Shown here: piece by piece, positions 42,905 through 52,502 of the stretch
Layout: each line of letters opens with the position of its first letter
Position numbering within the stretch: position 1 is the first letter of the stretch
Source: UBA7446 sp049596455
Lineage (GTDB): Bacteria; Bacteroidota; Bacteroidia; Flavobacteriales; Flavobacteriaceae
Direction of reading: 5' to 3'
Assembly (NCBI GenBank): GCA_049596455.1
Contig: JBMYLP010000005.1
Location: forward strand, 39,277 to 103,276
DNA length: 64,000 bases
Program-made: the position numbers and the translations under genes
The notes under the pieces: generated by a model
Database searches by the model: none
What the model saw: only the letters and a program-made list of their open reading frames with translations
Told to the model about the DNA's origin: nothing

Positions 42905-43702
42905 TTAGCGAGCGTTAGCTGAATCAAAAATAGCGTTTAAAGTAGCCGCCAAGCGAAGTCCTGCTTCAAGCAATCTAATCCGAACCGTTTTAAAGTGCTG
43001 ATAGTGATATTCATACCCCAAATCTGCGTTTATGGGCGTGTTGGCATAAATCGTGTTTGCCAAATCTTGCGACTCGTGCACCCAGTCCAACCGCGGTGAG
43101 GTCATACACTTTTCTTTTTCCTCAGCTGTTAGTTTTGGCATGTTTGCAGCAAGCTCGGTATAGCTCATGTTGTAATGTTCAATCAAATCCGTATCCCACA
43201 AACGATGCAAATTGGTAGGCTCACCAAACCACTTAAGTTTGATTTCATTGCCTCCTCTGTCCGCTTTTCTTCCTGCGTGCGTTGGTTGATGAATATCGCC
43301 AATAAAATGCACCAATAATTTCAAGTAAAATGCTTTGTCTGCCCGTGTGCTTTCTTGAGATTTAAGTCCTTCTATGCAGTAGTCTATTGCCGTAATGATA
43401 TCGCCATCTGGGTTTTTTTCCGCCTCTGGATAACGCACATTCTTATCCATATTGACATAATGCCAGGGCGCGAGATGGTCGTATCGGCTATCGGAGCGAA
43501 TTTCGTCGGCGTAAGTGGATACAAACGCTAACGACATACCATCAAGAAGTGCATCAACGGCAGCAGCCGTTTTTGGTGTAAGGTGTTCTTGCGCTACTTT
43601 GCCAATGACGCGATGTCCCGTTTTGCCCCAATCCTCAGCAAGAAGTTGTTGTGGAAAAGTCGCTAGGAAGAGGATAGTAAAAGAGAATAAGAGTCGGTTC
43701 AT
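42905..43702 (-). CDS. Secreted S1/P1-type nuclease
   Basis: The 265-residue protein has a signal peptide (about 1-22) and the zinc-ligand pattern of S1/P1 nucleases: mature N-terminus close to DWGKTGHRVIGKVAQEHL with the Trp and His ligands, LAPWHYVNMD, and HFIGDIHQPTHAG followed by RGGNEIKLKW and LHRLWDTDLIE. These trinuclear zinc enzymes cut single-stranded nucleic acids and remove 3'-phosphates. It probably scavenges nucleotides outside the cell or in the periplasm. It lies 5 nt after the PorP/SprF gene end and may be co-transcribed with it. Confidence 0.92.
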   Translation of the reverse strand: MNRLLFSFTILFLATFPQQLLAEDWGKTGHRVIGKVAQEHLTPKTAAAVDALLDGMSLAFVSTYADEIRSDSRYDHLAPWHYVNMDKNVRYPEAEKNPDGDIITAIDYCIEGLKSQESTRADKAFYLKLLVHFIGDIHQPTHAGRKADRGGNEIKLKWFGEPTNLHRLWDTDLIEHYNMSYTELAANMPKLTAEEKEKCMTSPRLDWVHESQDLANTIYANTPINADLGYEYHYQHFKTVRIRLLEAGLRLAATLNAIFDSANAR

Positions 43703-43707
43703 AAAGG

Positions 43708-44709
43708 CTATAAAATTCCGCGAATAGTGGTTGGGCGGTATTCATCACTTAGAATATCGATGCCTAGCGTGATTTGATGAAACCCAGAGTTATTAATTTT
43801 GATGTCTCCAATACCAACCGTGTAGGTGTAAGAAAACGACCATTTGTTATGCCTCATACCCAAAATAGCTGAAAGTTGGGAAAAAGGTTCACTGTAAGGG
43901 GTATTGTTGTTGGTGGTGAGTGTGTTTGTGAGTCCTTTCCGGTACGAAGTACCCACCCAAAGTTGCGTCTCTCTGATATTATGATGCGATTTTAAATTGA
44001 CATCCACATTTGGTCTATCTACATACTGGATATAGTCCACCAAAACCGATGGTTCAAGTGCCCAATCGGATTGAATTTCAAAAAAGTTTCCCACAGAAGC
44101 CAACAACCGCTTGGGTTTGTTAAGTAGCACTTGGTCGTTGATATTATTCCCAACAAACAACAGGTTTTGAATGGTTAGATGCGCATATAGTGACACATAA
44201 TTATACGTAAGTCCAACATCCACAAACATACTTGAACTACTTACATTAGTTCCCAAAATTATTGGGTCGTTTGTTGGGTTAAATGTAGATTGATCGTGGC
44301 GATGAAAAGAGCCTCCAGCAGAAAGCCCAAAAGAAAGCTGATTTACCTCGGCTCTACTTCTATAAAAATTGATGTGATGCGCATAGGTCCCTTGAAAACC
44401 AAGCTGTGATTGAAAGCCGTTTGTATCGTGAAAAAATAGCCCTCCAACACCCGATTTGTCTCCTACTCTTGCATGGGCATTTAAGGTTTGCATAGATGGC
44501 GCATTGGCAATGCCTAGCCATTGGGTTCTATATGAAGTTCTTAATTTTAATCCCTCGTAATGTGCGCCCGCCATAGCAGGGTGCAGCACGTAATAATTAT
44601 CTGTGAGGTAATCTGTATAAACAGGCATGCGGTATTGTGCCTTTGCTGTGTAAAAACATAAGACAAAAAAGAGAGGAAATATCGTTTTTGATGGCGATTT
44701 AAGACACAT
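43708..44709 (-). CDS. PorP/SprF family type IX secretion outer-membrane protein
   Basis: The 333-residue protein has a signal sequence and the PorP/SprF pattern: QYRMPVYTDYLTDNYYVLHP, AMAGAHYEGLKLRTSYRTQW and a series of beta strands to LGIDILSDEY. Proteins of this family work with a specific type B sorted adhesin, as SprF does for SprB in Flavobacterium johnsoniae. Here it is divergent from the giant type B adhesin gene 38 nt away. This strongly suggests a secretion pair. Confidence 0.9.
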   Translation of the reverse strand: MCLKSPSKTIFPLFFVLCFYTAKAQYRMPVYTDYLTDNYYVLHPAMAGAHYEGLKLRTSYRTQWLGIANAPSMQTLNAHARVGDKSGVGGLFFHDTNGFQSQLGFQGTYAHHINFYRSRAEVNQLSFGLSAGGSFHRHDQSTFNPTNDPIILGTNVSSSSMFVDVGLTYNYVSLYAHLTIQNLLFVGNNINDQVLLNKPKRLLASVGNFFEIQSDWALEPSVLVDYIQYVDRPNVDVNLKSHHNIRETQLWVGTSYRKGLTNTLTTNNNTPYSEPFSQLSAILGMRHNKWSFSYTYTVGIGDIKINNSGFHQITLGIDILSDEYRPTTIRGIL

Positions 44710-44747
44710 GCAGGCTTTTCATATATTAGCACAATTTACGCAAACCT

Positions 44748-47700
44748 ATGAAACTGCGCCTAAACGCCATAAAATTAGCCCTAGTTTTTGTACTGTCCCT
44801 TTGGGCTGCAACTGCTGTTTATGGGCAATTGAGTAAGGTGCATTATATTCCGCCTATTTCGATTACTTCTCAAATCAACAACAGCATTCCCTTTGCCCAA
44901 TATATTTATATATCCACGCCTAGTGGGAGTGATGTTTCCTACGTAATTAAGCCCGTTGGGTTGTCCTCGGCATATTACGAGTATGGAACGGTTTCCAATG
45001 ATTCTCCTGTTGAGTTTGGCAACACATATGCAAATGACACTTCCGAAACGCATAACACTCACTTGGTTATTCCCGAAAGTCTGGGAGCAACAATCTTGAA
45101 CAATAAAGGCTATATCATTGAGGCGGAAAAACCTATTTATGTTTCTGTTCGTTTTCAAAGCCAAGCACAATCTGGGGCAATCGTTAGTAAAGGAAATGCT
45201 GCACTAAGTACCTCTTTTGTGTTTGGAGCATTCGTTAATGATGTGAGCGACCCAAATATAATCCCATTCAATAGCTTTTTTTCTGTTATGGCGGTTGAAG
45301 ACAACACCGAGGTTACAGTCGATTTTCCCAAAAGGGTTACAATGGCTAACTATAACGGCAACTACCCGATAACTTTTACGCTACAAAAAAATGAAAGTTA
45401 TGTGGGTATTCTTAGAAGTGAAGATGGAATAAACAACTTAGATGGGCTTATTGGTGGTACACTAAATGCTTCTAAAAATGTGGTTGTTACCAGCGGCAGT
45501 ACCACAGGAACTAACGGCCCAGGGAATGGCCATGATTTTGGAATAGATCAGCTTGTGGGAACAGAAAAAGCCGGTGAGGAATTTATTTTTATTCGAGGCG
45601 AAGCACCTGCTAATTATCATGACACCGAAAACGTAATCTTAATTCCACTATCATCCGGAGTCACATATTCAATCAATGGAAATGCTGCACAACCCATTTC
45701 AGAAGCCTATGCCATTATTGAGGGAGATAAATACTCTTCACAAGGAAATATGTATGTGAAAACCTCTGCTCCCGTTATGGCTTTCCAAGGCATTGGAGGG
45801 GTTAGCAATAATCCAAATAACCCCGAGCCTAATCAAGGAATGTTTGTCGTTCCTGCTTTAAGCTGTGCCTCAAAAGGGGATATCAATAATATTCCATACA
45901 TAAACAAAATAGGGCCTAATAACCAACAAGGGGGCATCGGCATTGTTGCTGAAAAAGGGATAGATGTTAAACTGAACGGAGTTTCACAGTCTGCAGGACA
46001 AGATGTGACAGGAAACTCAAACTATGTAACCTATCGCATTTCCCCTCTAACTAGCGATTTATATCACGTTTCAAGTTTGGGTGAATTATATGTTTCTTAT
46101 TATACGTATTCTGGAGCGGCTACTTCCGGGGCGTTTTATTCTGGATTTCAATCTCCACCAGAATTTACTTTTGATTTAGACTTAGTGGCACTAGGGACCT
46201 GTGTTCAAAACAATTTAACATTAAACGCGGCAAACACAAGCACTTTTGACTCATTTAGTTGGTGGTACAATCCCTCACAAATTGTTGATGAAACGCAATG
46301 GCAAGAAATTACAGCAAATGCAAACAATGAAACCTACACTCCATCTCAAGTAGGTTGGTACCAACTTAGAGGAACTTCTAGCTGTGGCAGTAGCACAGGA
46401 GAATTCTCGTCTCAAGCTGTTTATGTGGGAAATTGCCCTGACGACACAGACAACGACGGCGTGGTAGATAATTTGGATTTTGATGAAGATAATGATGGTA
46501 TATATGATGCAACGGAATCGGCAGGGTTTGTAGAGGTTGGATATGCAGACCTTACAAACCCTGACTTTTATGATTTTACTTCCAAAGGAACCCCCGTATC
46601 CAACGATTATCAAGCTAGCGGAGTAGTTTCTTTGGCTCCAGGCGCCACGCTTACGGGAACTGCAAGCGGAAGAATTACCTCTATCATCCCCGCTAGTGTG
46701 GGCGAAAAAACGTCTTACACGGTTACTTTTGATAAGCCTATGACCATTGGTATCGCCTTAGATTCTCAATTTCAAAAACTTGCTGAGGGAGAGTTTTTAA
46801 CCTTTAGCACTTCAGGAGGAAACAAGACGTTGTCTATTGAAAACCCAAGAAACTTATTTTGGCTTGATACTGATAATGATGGGGCTTTTGAACAAGATAT
46901 TCTATTTTACAGCAACAATCAAATTACCCTAAAAACCAATCCTACACTTGATGCGTCAGAGTTTGTTTTTGCTGACCCAGGGGAATATATTATTTTCGGC
47001 CACACCATTTCCAATATCACCATAACGCACTCCCTCAACAACGTCACAGAAGATGGTTTTTTTGCCTTTTTGCTGAATCTTTTTCATTATCCCATAGATA
47101 CAGACGGAGATAATATCCCTGACCACCTAGATTTGGACAGCGATAATGACGGTTGCTTCGATACGATTGAAGCTGGTCATGAAGACCCTGACAACGACGG
47201 ATTAGCCAAAACAAGTCCTATAGTTTATAATCCAACTCCTGGATCTACCTCCTCTGCATCTGCATTAGGAACAGTAAATGGATTGTCTAATACAACGCCT
47301 TTGGACAACGACAACAACGGCACTTACGACTTTCAAGAAGCAGGAACGCTAGCTAATCTATCTGAAGGTTTTGCCACTACTAATGCTGTGCTGTGTGAAG
47401 GTGAATCGCTCTTTTTGACAATTAAATCTGATAATGCAGATACTGTTATTTGGGAAGTTGATACAGACCAAGACGGCATTTTTGAATCTGCAGATGGGTT
47501 AGGTACCAGTTTCAAAGACAGTGATACCTATGAGTTTAGTATTAATAGCGTTACAACGGCATTAGACCAGGCTGTTTTCCGTGCGCGACTTAGTAAAAAA
47601 GCCTATGCCTGTACTAGGGATACTGACCTGTTTACGCTTACTGTTAATGCCAATAATACCAAACCCGATCTTGAGCCACTAACTGTTGTATGTAGTGGGG

Positions 47701-50700
47701 CTACCGTAGCTAACTTAAACGTTCCTGATGTGGTATGGTATGCCGCAGCTACAGGTGGAAGTCCGCTTGCAGACGATACTGTGTTGGCACACAACACGCC
47801 CTATTTTGCGGCAACTGTTGCAAATGGTTGTATTGGGGATTTGCGTAGCGAAACCAAAGTAGTGGTAAACGACCCTATTATAAGTACCGCTTCCGGCAAG
47901 ACTACCTTTTGCGCCGATGAAACCTTAACCCTTACCCTTGATACCGATAAAATTTTACCCTCTCCCGATGACTTTGCTCGTATCAATAATCTAGTTTACA
48001 TTGAAAATGCTCAGGGTCCTGTGCAATACGATAACGGGTTTTATTACACCCAAAAAGACATAAAAAGTGGTGTGCAACCTATTACATGGCCTACTGCAAA
48101 AGCACTTGGAGAATCTATTGTGGGGGCTACCATGTATATAATTAATAGTGCTGCCGAAGAAGGTATTGTATATCAGGGGCTACAGCATATGGGGCTTACA
48201 GGAGATGATGGCATTGCTTTTTGGTTGGGGTTGTTTCAAGACAGAAATGCTAGTGACTATAGTGAGCCCGCTGGAGGGTGGTATTGGGTAGATGGAACAC
48301 CGTTGAGTTACCAAAATTGGTGGAGTGGTGAGCCAAATAATTACTCGTTTAGTGGAAATAATTTTACGGGTGAAGATTATGCACAGTTTGAGTTTCGCAA
48401 TAATTATAAACGTTGGAACGATATGAGCCTCACAGAGGCAACTGGTCAGTCTTACCCTATTTTTGAATACAAAGCTCAGACCTCTATTGAATGGTTTACC
48501 GTTGAAAATAATGGCGCTATAACTCCAATAGCGGGTGTTGCCAACAGCAGCCAACTTGTCGTTTCGCCGTTACAAACAACCACCTACTTAGTGCGTGTTA
48601 CCACCAATACCGTCGAATGTGATTCTGACCCATTTACTATAACGATAAATCCGCTACCAGCAGCCAATGCCGTGCCAAATGGAGTTAAAATTTGTGTTGA
48701 TGACAATAACGGAACCATTGCATCAACAGAGCTAAAAGGTGTTTTTGACCTAACAAGTGCAGAAGCAACTATTTTAGGAAGTCAAAGCGCATCTAATCAC
48801 AGTACTGCATTTTATACCACTCGTAGTGGCGCAGAAAATGAGGTTTCTGCAGCAAAAATTCCGACACCAGATGCTTACCCCAATACATCCAATCCGCAAA
48901 CTATTTATTATCGGGTTACCAACACGGATACAAATTGCGTTAGCAATGTAGCTGAATTGACGATTAAAGCAAATCCACTACCGCCTACGATAACAATACC
49001 TGACGTAATTGTTTGTGATGATTTAGATAGTGGCAGCGATGAAGATGGCATCTTGCGTTTTGACCTTAGTGCGCAAACAGCTGCCATAGAAACCTTGTTG
49101 GGCAGTTCGACTCAATGGTCAATAACCTATCATGAATCTGTTGCAGAAGCTGAAGCAAAAAATGCAATAAATGAATATACTACCTCTGTTACTGACAACA
49201 GGACAAAAACAATTATTGTACGATTAGAAGACAATACTACAGGTTGTTATCGCATCGATAATTCGCTTAATTTAGTAGTAGCGGAACTTCCTGTAATTAA
49301 AGAAAGCACCTTTGTGCGCGAACAATGTGATACCGACACCGATGGCATCGTACAAGACAATTTAACGCTGTACAACGATGCTTTTTCGGATAATCATCAA
49401 AACGAGACTTTTACGTATTACACGGACTCTTCCCGTGCAAATCAAATTGCAGACCCCACAAAATTCATGAATACCTCTATGAACCAAACGGTATATGTAA
49501 AAATCACCAATGCCAATGGCTGTGAGCGCACCTCTGACCCCACTACTGGCGACTCATTAACCATAGAAATTCGAGTTCGAGCAAGTACTATAAAAGACAC
49601 TTTTTTAGAAACCTACTACACCTGTTTAGACCCAAGCAACAAAACAAATACAGGCATCAGCACTTTTGATAAAAGTGTGTTTGCAGATTTGGAAGCAAAA
49701 CTTATTGCTGAGCATCCTTCATTTTCCAATAATAATGTAACTATTCGGTTTTTTGAGAGCGAAAGCGATGCTGCTTCTAAAATCAAACCTATTGACACGT
49801 CTCAAGACTATGAAAATACCGCACCGAATGTTCAAGAAGTTTGGGCAGCAGTTGATGCCAATGGATTCACGGAAACTACTTGTTTAGGGCTCAAGCAGGT
49901 TGCTAATTTTATTGTAGAACCCCTTGCTATTCTTCACCCCGTAACGATTCCTCGTCAATGTGATGGTAATAGTACGTTAGATTTGGACAGTCGAGATGGG
50001 CGTTTCCCTTTTGACACAAGTACAGTCATGACGCAGTTGTTGCTCAGTCAAAACCCCAATGACTATGAAATAACATTCTACGACGAAAATGACACTGTTA
50101 TCAGTACAAATACGTTTCCTGCGGTATACGATAGCCCTTCGCAAACAATACGAGTGGTGGTAGAAAACAATCCGTCTAATGTTAGTCCGCCTTGTTATCA
50201 AGAGACGTTTATTAAGTTTACTGTTGACGATAGCCCCGAAGTTGGCAATTACACCCTGCCAGCGGTATGCGACAACGCCGATGGTTCTGTTGATGGTTTA
50301 GGTGTTTTTGATACAAGTAACCTTAACGCAGAGCTCCTTGCAGGACAAACCAATATGGAAATACGCTTTTTGCAACGTGATGGCTCAGGAAATGAAACTA
50401 TGTTAGGCACTAGCTTACCCAATCCATTTACTACGGAAACTACTACTGTAGTGGCGCAAATTTATAATCCCTCAAATACTACTTGTATCGTTGAAGAGTA
50501 CATCACACTTCAAGTGAATGAAAACCCTGTTTTTGACTTGCCTGAAGATTTGGTGTTTTGTCAAAATGTAGGTTATGACACCATTTATGTAACCAACCCT
50601 AGTGCCACATATACCTATGAATGGGCGCATAATGGGGTGCCTTCAACTCAAACCACCCAAAATTTGATTATTACTGACGGTGGAACCTACACCGTTACCG

Positions 50701-51257
50701 CAACAAATCCCGTAACGGGATGCAGCACTACAAAAGCTGTTGAGGTGTACAAATCCGAAATAGCCTTATTCGAGCCCGAAGATATTACCGTTTATGATCT
50801 AACGGGTGATGGCAGCAACCGCATTGAAATTAATAATAGTACATCGGCTTTGGGCATTGGTGATTATGAATTTGCTATCAATGACAACCCGTATCAAGAC
50901 AGCCCTGTTTTTGAAAATGTGCCGCCAGGAGTTCATACCATTTCTGTTCAAGACAAAAATGGTTGCGGTATTGTGCGTCATCAGGTATCTGTTATTGGCT
51001 ATCCGCTTTACTTTACGCCAAATGGTGATGGTAAAAATGACACCTGGCAAATTTTAGGCACAAACACTAACTTCCAGCCATCATCAATTGTGTACATTTT
51101 TGACAGGCATGGGCGTCTGATAGCACAACTTTCTGCTGACGGAAACGGTTGGGACGGCACCTATAACGGAACTCCTCTGCCAGCAGATGATTATTGGTTT
51201 CGCACAAAATTAGAAGATGGTAGAAGTTTTACAGGGCATTTTAGTTTGATTAGATAA
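44748..51257 (+). CDS. Giant adhesin: IgGFc-binding-like N-terminus, C-type lectin domain, T9SS type B sorting domain
   Basis: The 2169-residue protein has a signal peptide (ending near AVYGQ, residue 27), an IgGFc-binding-like N-terminal region (about 30-480), two Asp-rich calcium-type repeats (about 564-590, DTDNDGVVDNLDFDEDNDG, and 784-810), and a C-type lectin-like domain (about 1080-1245) with EPN near 1194 and RWND near 1221, residues used for Ca-dependent sugar binding. Six modules of about 100 residues follow (1290-1980) and a final Ig-like unit. The C-terminus (YFTPNGDGKNDTW to the end, from about 2085) is the type IX secretion type B domain. It should be displayed at the surface, perhaps as a gliding or attachment adhesin. 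The divergent PorP/SprF protein is the likely secretion partner. Confidence 0.92.
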   Translation: MKLRLNAIKLALVFVLSLWAATAVYGQLSKVHYIPPISITSQINNSIPFAQYIYISTPSGSDVSYVIKPVGLSSAYYEYGTVSNDSPVEFGNTYANDTSETHNTHLVIPESLGATILNNKGYIIEAEKPIYVSVRFQSQAQSGAIVSKGNAALSTSFVFGAFVNDVSDPNIIPFNSFFSVMAVEDNTEVTVDFPKRVTMANYNGNYPITFTLQKNESYVGILRSEDGINNLDGLIGGTLNASKNVVVTSGSTTGTNGPGNGHDFGIDQLVGTEKAGEEFIFIRGEAPANYHDTENVILIPLSSGVTYSINGNAAQPISEAYAIIEGDKYSSQGNMYVKTSAPVMAFQGIGGVSNNPNNPEPNQGMFVVPALSCASKGDINNIPYINKIGPNNQQGGIGIVAEKGIDVKLNGVSQSAGQDVTGNSNYVTYRISPLTSDLYHVSSLGELYVSYYTYSGAATSGAFYSGFQSPPEFTFDLDLVALGTCVQNNLTLNAANTSTFDSFSWWYNPSQIVDETQWQEITANANNETYTPSQVGWYQLRGTSSCGSSTGEFSSQAVYVGNCPDDTDNDGVVDNLDFDEDNDGIYDATESAGFVEVGYADLTNPDFYDFTSKGTPVSNDYQASGVVSLAPGATLTGTASGRITSIIPASVGEKTSYTVTFDKPMTIGIALDSQFQKLAEGEFLTFSTSGGNKTLSIENPRNLFWLDTDNDGAFEQDILFYSNNQITLKTNPTLDASEFVFADPGEYIIFGHTISNITITHSLNNVTEDGFFAFLLNLFHYPIDTDGDNIPDHLDLDSDNDGCFDTIEAGHEDPDNDGLAKTSPIVYNPTPGSTSSASALGTVNGLSNTTPLDNDNNGTYDFQEAGTLANLSEGFATTNAVLCEGESLFLTIKSDNADTVIWEVDTDQDGIFESADGLGTSFKDSDTYEFSINSVTTALDQAVFRARLSKKAYACTRDTDLFTLTVNANNTKPDLEPLTVVCSGATVANLNVPDVVWYAAATGGSPLADDTVLAHNTPYFAATVANGCIGDLRSETKVVVNDPIISTASGKTTFCADETLTLTLDTDKILPSPDDFARINNLVYIENAQGPVQYDNGFYYTQKDIKSGVQPITWPTAKALGESIVGATMYIINSAAEEGIVYQGLQHMGLTGDDGIAFWLGLFQDRNASDYSEPAGGWYWVDGTPLSYQNWWSGEPNNYSFSGNNFTGEDYAQFEFRNNYKRWNDMSLTEATGQSYPIFEYKAQTSIEWFTVENNGAITPIAGVANSSQLVVSPLQTTTYLVRVTTNTVECDSDPFTITINPLPAANAVPNGVKICVDDNNGTIASTELKGVFDLTSAEATILGSQSASNHSTAFYTTRSGAENEVSAAKIPTPDAYPNTSNPQTIYYRVTNTDTNCVSNVAELTIKANPLPPTITIPDVIVCDDLDSGSDEDGILRFDLSAQTAAIETLLGSSTQWSITYHESVAEAEAKNAINEYTTSVTDNRTKTIIVRLEDNTTGCYRIDNSLNLVVAELPVIKESTFVREQCDTDTDGIVQDNLTLYNDAFSDNHQNETFTYYTDSSRANQIADPTKFMNTSMNQTVYVKITNANGCERTSDPTTGDSLTIEIRVRASTIKDTFLETYYTCLDPSNKTNTGISTFDKSVFADLEAKLIAEHPSFSNNNVTIRFFESESDAASKIKPIDTSQDYENTAPNVQEVWAAVDANGFTETTCLGLKQVANFIVEPLAILHPVTIPRQCDGNSTLDLDSRDGRFPFDTSTVMTQLLLSQNPNDYEITFYDENDTVISTNTFPAVYDSPSQTIRVVVENNPSNVSPPCYQETFIKFTVDDSPEVGNYTLPAVCDNADGSVDGLGVFDTSNLNAELLAGQTNMEIRFLQRDGSGNETMLGTSLPNPFTTETTTVVAQIYNPSNTTCIVEEYITLQVNENPVFDLPEDLVFCQNVGYDTIYVTNPSATYTYEWAHNGVPSTQTTQNLIITDGGTYTVTATNPVTGCSTTKAVEVYKSEIALFEPEDITVYDLTGDGSNRIEINNSTSALGIGDYEFAINDNPYQDSPVFENVPPGVHTISVQDKNGCGIVRHQVSVIGYPLYFTPNGDGKNDTWQILGTNTNFQPSSIVYIFDRHGRLIAQLSADGNGWDGTYNGTPLPADDYWFRTKLEDGRSFTGHFSLIR

Positions 51258-51868
51258 TGAAACGATCTGCAACAACTGTATTTAGTGAATGGGCCGAAAC
51301 GGGTAGGGATGAAAAAATGGCCAAAGGGCATGAAACCGCCGTTAGCAACATGCTTGATGAGGTATTAAAAAACTACAACTCCTATCGTTTTATTGATGCA
51401 GGATGTGGTAACGGCTGGGTAGTACGCCTTGTAAATGCGCATAACAATTGTCGAAGTGCCATCGGGGTTGATGGCTCTAAAAAGATGATTGAAAAAGCGC
51501 AGCGCATTGACCCAAAAGGGACATATCATCATGCCGATCTTATGAGCTGGGTTCCAGAAAAAAGAGCAGACATTGTTCACTCCATGGAAGTAATTTACTA
51601 CCTCCCTAACCCAAAAGAATTTATTCAATCGGTTTATACAAATTGGCTTGCAAATAATGGGCAGTTAATTATTGGACTGGATTTTTACGCCGAAAACCCC
51701 GTTTCACACGCTTGGCCAGAAGATTGTGGAATTTCACTCATGCACCTCTTTAATGAAAATGAATGGATTGCATTTTTTGAAGATGCTGGCTTCCAGTCTA
51801 TACAATCGCGGCGTTTTGATGCAAAAGAAAACTGGGCAGGAACCTTAATCGTATCAGGTATAAAATAG
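51257..51868 (+). CDS. SAM-dependent methyltransferase coupled to the adhesin gene
   Basis: The 203-residue protein has the class I methyltransferase motif FIDAGCGNGWVVRLVNAHNN near residue 38, IGVDGSKKMIEKAQRID (motif II acidic loop) and ADIVHSMEVIYYLPNPKEFI (motif IV). Its ATG overlaps the adhesin stop codon as TAATG, so the two are translationally coupled. The target is unknown; small-molecule or protein methylation are both possible. It is the last gene before an 79-nt gap. Confidence 0.85.
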   Translation: MKRSATTVFSEWAETGRDEKMAKGHETAVSNMLDEVLKNYNSYRFIDAGCGNGWVVRLVNAHNNCRSAIGVDGSKKMIEKAQRIDPKGTYHHADLMSWVPEKRADIVHSMEVIYYLPNPKEFIQSVYTNWLANNGQLIIGLDFYAENPVSHAWPEDCGISLMHLFNENEWIAFFEDAGFQSIQSRRFDAKENWAGTLIVSGIK

Positions 51869-51947
51869 CTCCTAGCCTACGCAAAAGGAATAAGGAATGT
51901 CGTTTTTAATATATTCTTTATATTAGCAAGATTATAAGCCCCTTATT

Positions 51948-52475
51948 ATGAAACGATTATTATTATTACTACTTATCTCTGGTACTTCTATTCAAGCACA
52001 AAATTTTCAAGGCTTAGACAAAAGCCCCATGGATAAAGCGCAATACCCTGCTAGCCACAGAGTAAATGAAAAAGTCGCTGTGATTACCTACAGCAGGCCT
52101 CAACTAAAAGGCAGGACTTTAGATGAAATTGTACCGCTCAACAAGATTTGGCGTACAGGCGCAAACGAAGCTACTGAACTTAGGCTGTTTGCTGATATTC
52201 AAATTGAAAATACAATCATTAAGGCAGGAACATATTCTATATTTACGATTCCTAAAGAAGAATCGGTAACGTTCATCGTTAATGCCGCAACCAATCTTTG
52301 GGGAGCATATGCATACGATGCCGATAAAGACATTTTACGGGTTTCGGTTCCAAGAACAAAAGCCGATGAGTCGTTAGAAGCGTTCTCCATTGCTTTTTCT
52401 GATAAAGGAGAACAGCCAAAAATTCATTTTGGATGGGCAACTATTCGTTTTGAAATTCCTTTTACTGTTTTGTAA
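51948..52475 (+). CDS. DUF2911 secreted protein
   Basis: The 175-residue protein has a signal peptide (MKRLLLLLLISGTSIQAQ) and the DUF2911 body: KVAVITYSRPQLKGRTLDEI, PLNKIWRTGANEATELRLFA, and AGTYSIFTIPKEESVTFIVN. DUF2911 proteins are common in Bacteroidota and probably act in the periplasm; no activity is established. TATATTAG at 51920-51927 is one base off the -7 consensus and precedes the gene. The 79-nt gap before it holds nothing else. Confidence 0.88.
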   Translation: MKRLLLLLLISGTSIQAQNFQGLDKSPMDKAQYPASHRVNEKVAVITYSRPQLKGRTLDEIVPLNKIWRTGANEATELRLFADIQIENTIIKAGTYSIFTIPKEESVTFIVNAATNLWGAYAYDADKDILRVSVPRTKADESLEAFSIAFSDKGEQPKIHFGWATIRFEIPFTVL

Positions 52476-52502
52476 CTCCTTTACTAAACACCTCAGGTAA
52501 TC

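Noticed and set aside
42505..42905. Small RNA gene in the spacer before the S1/P1 nuclease
   Set aside because: No stable hairpin with a T-run and no promoter with a good match were found.
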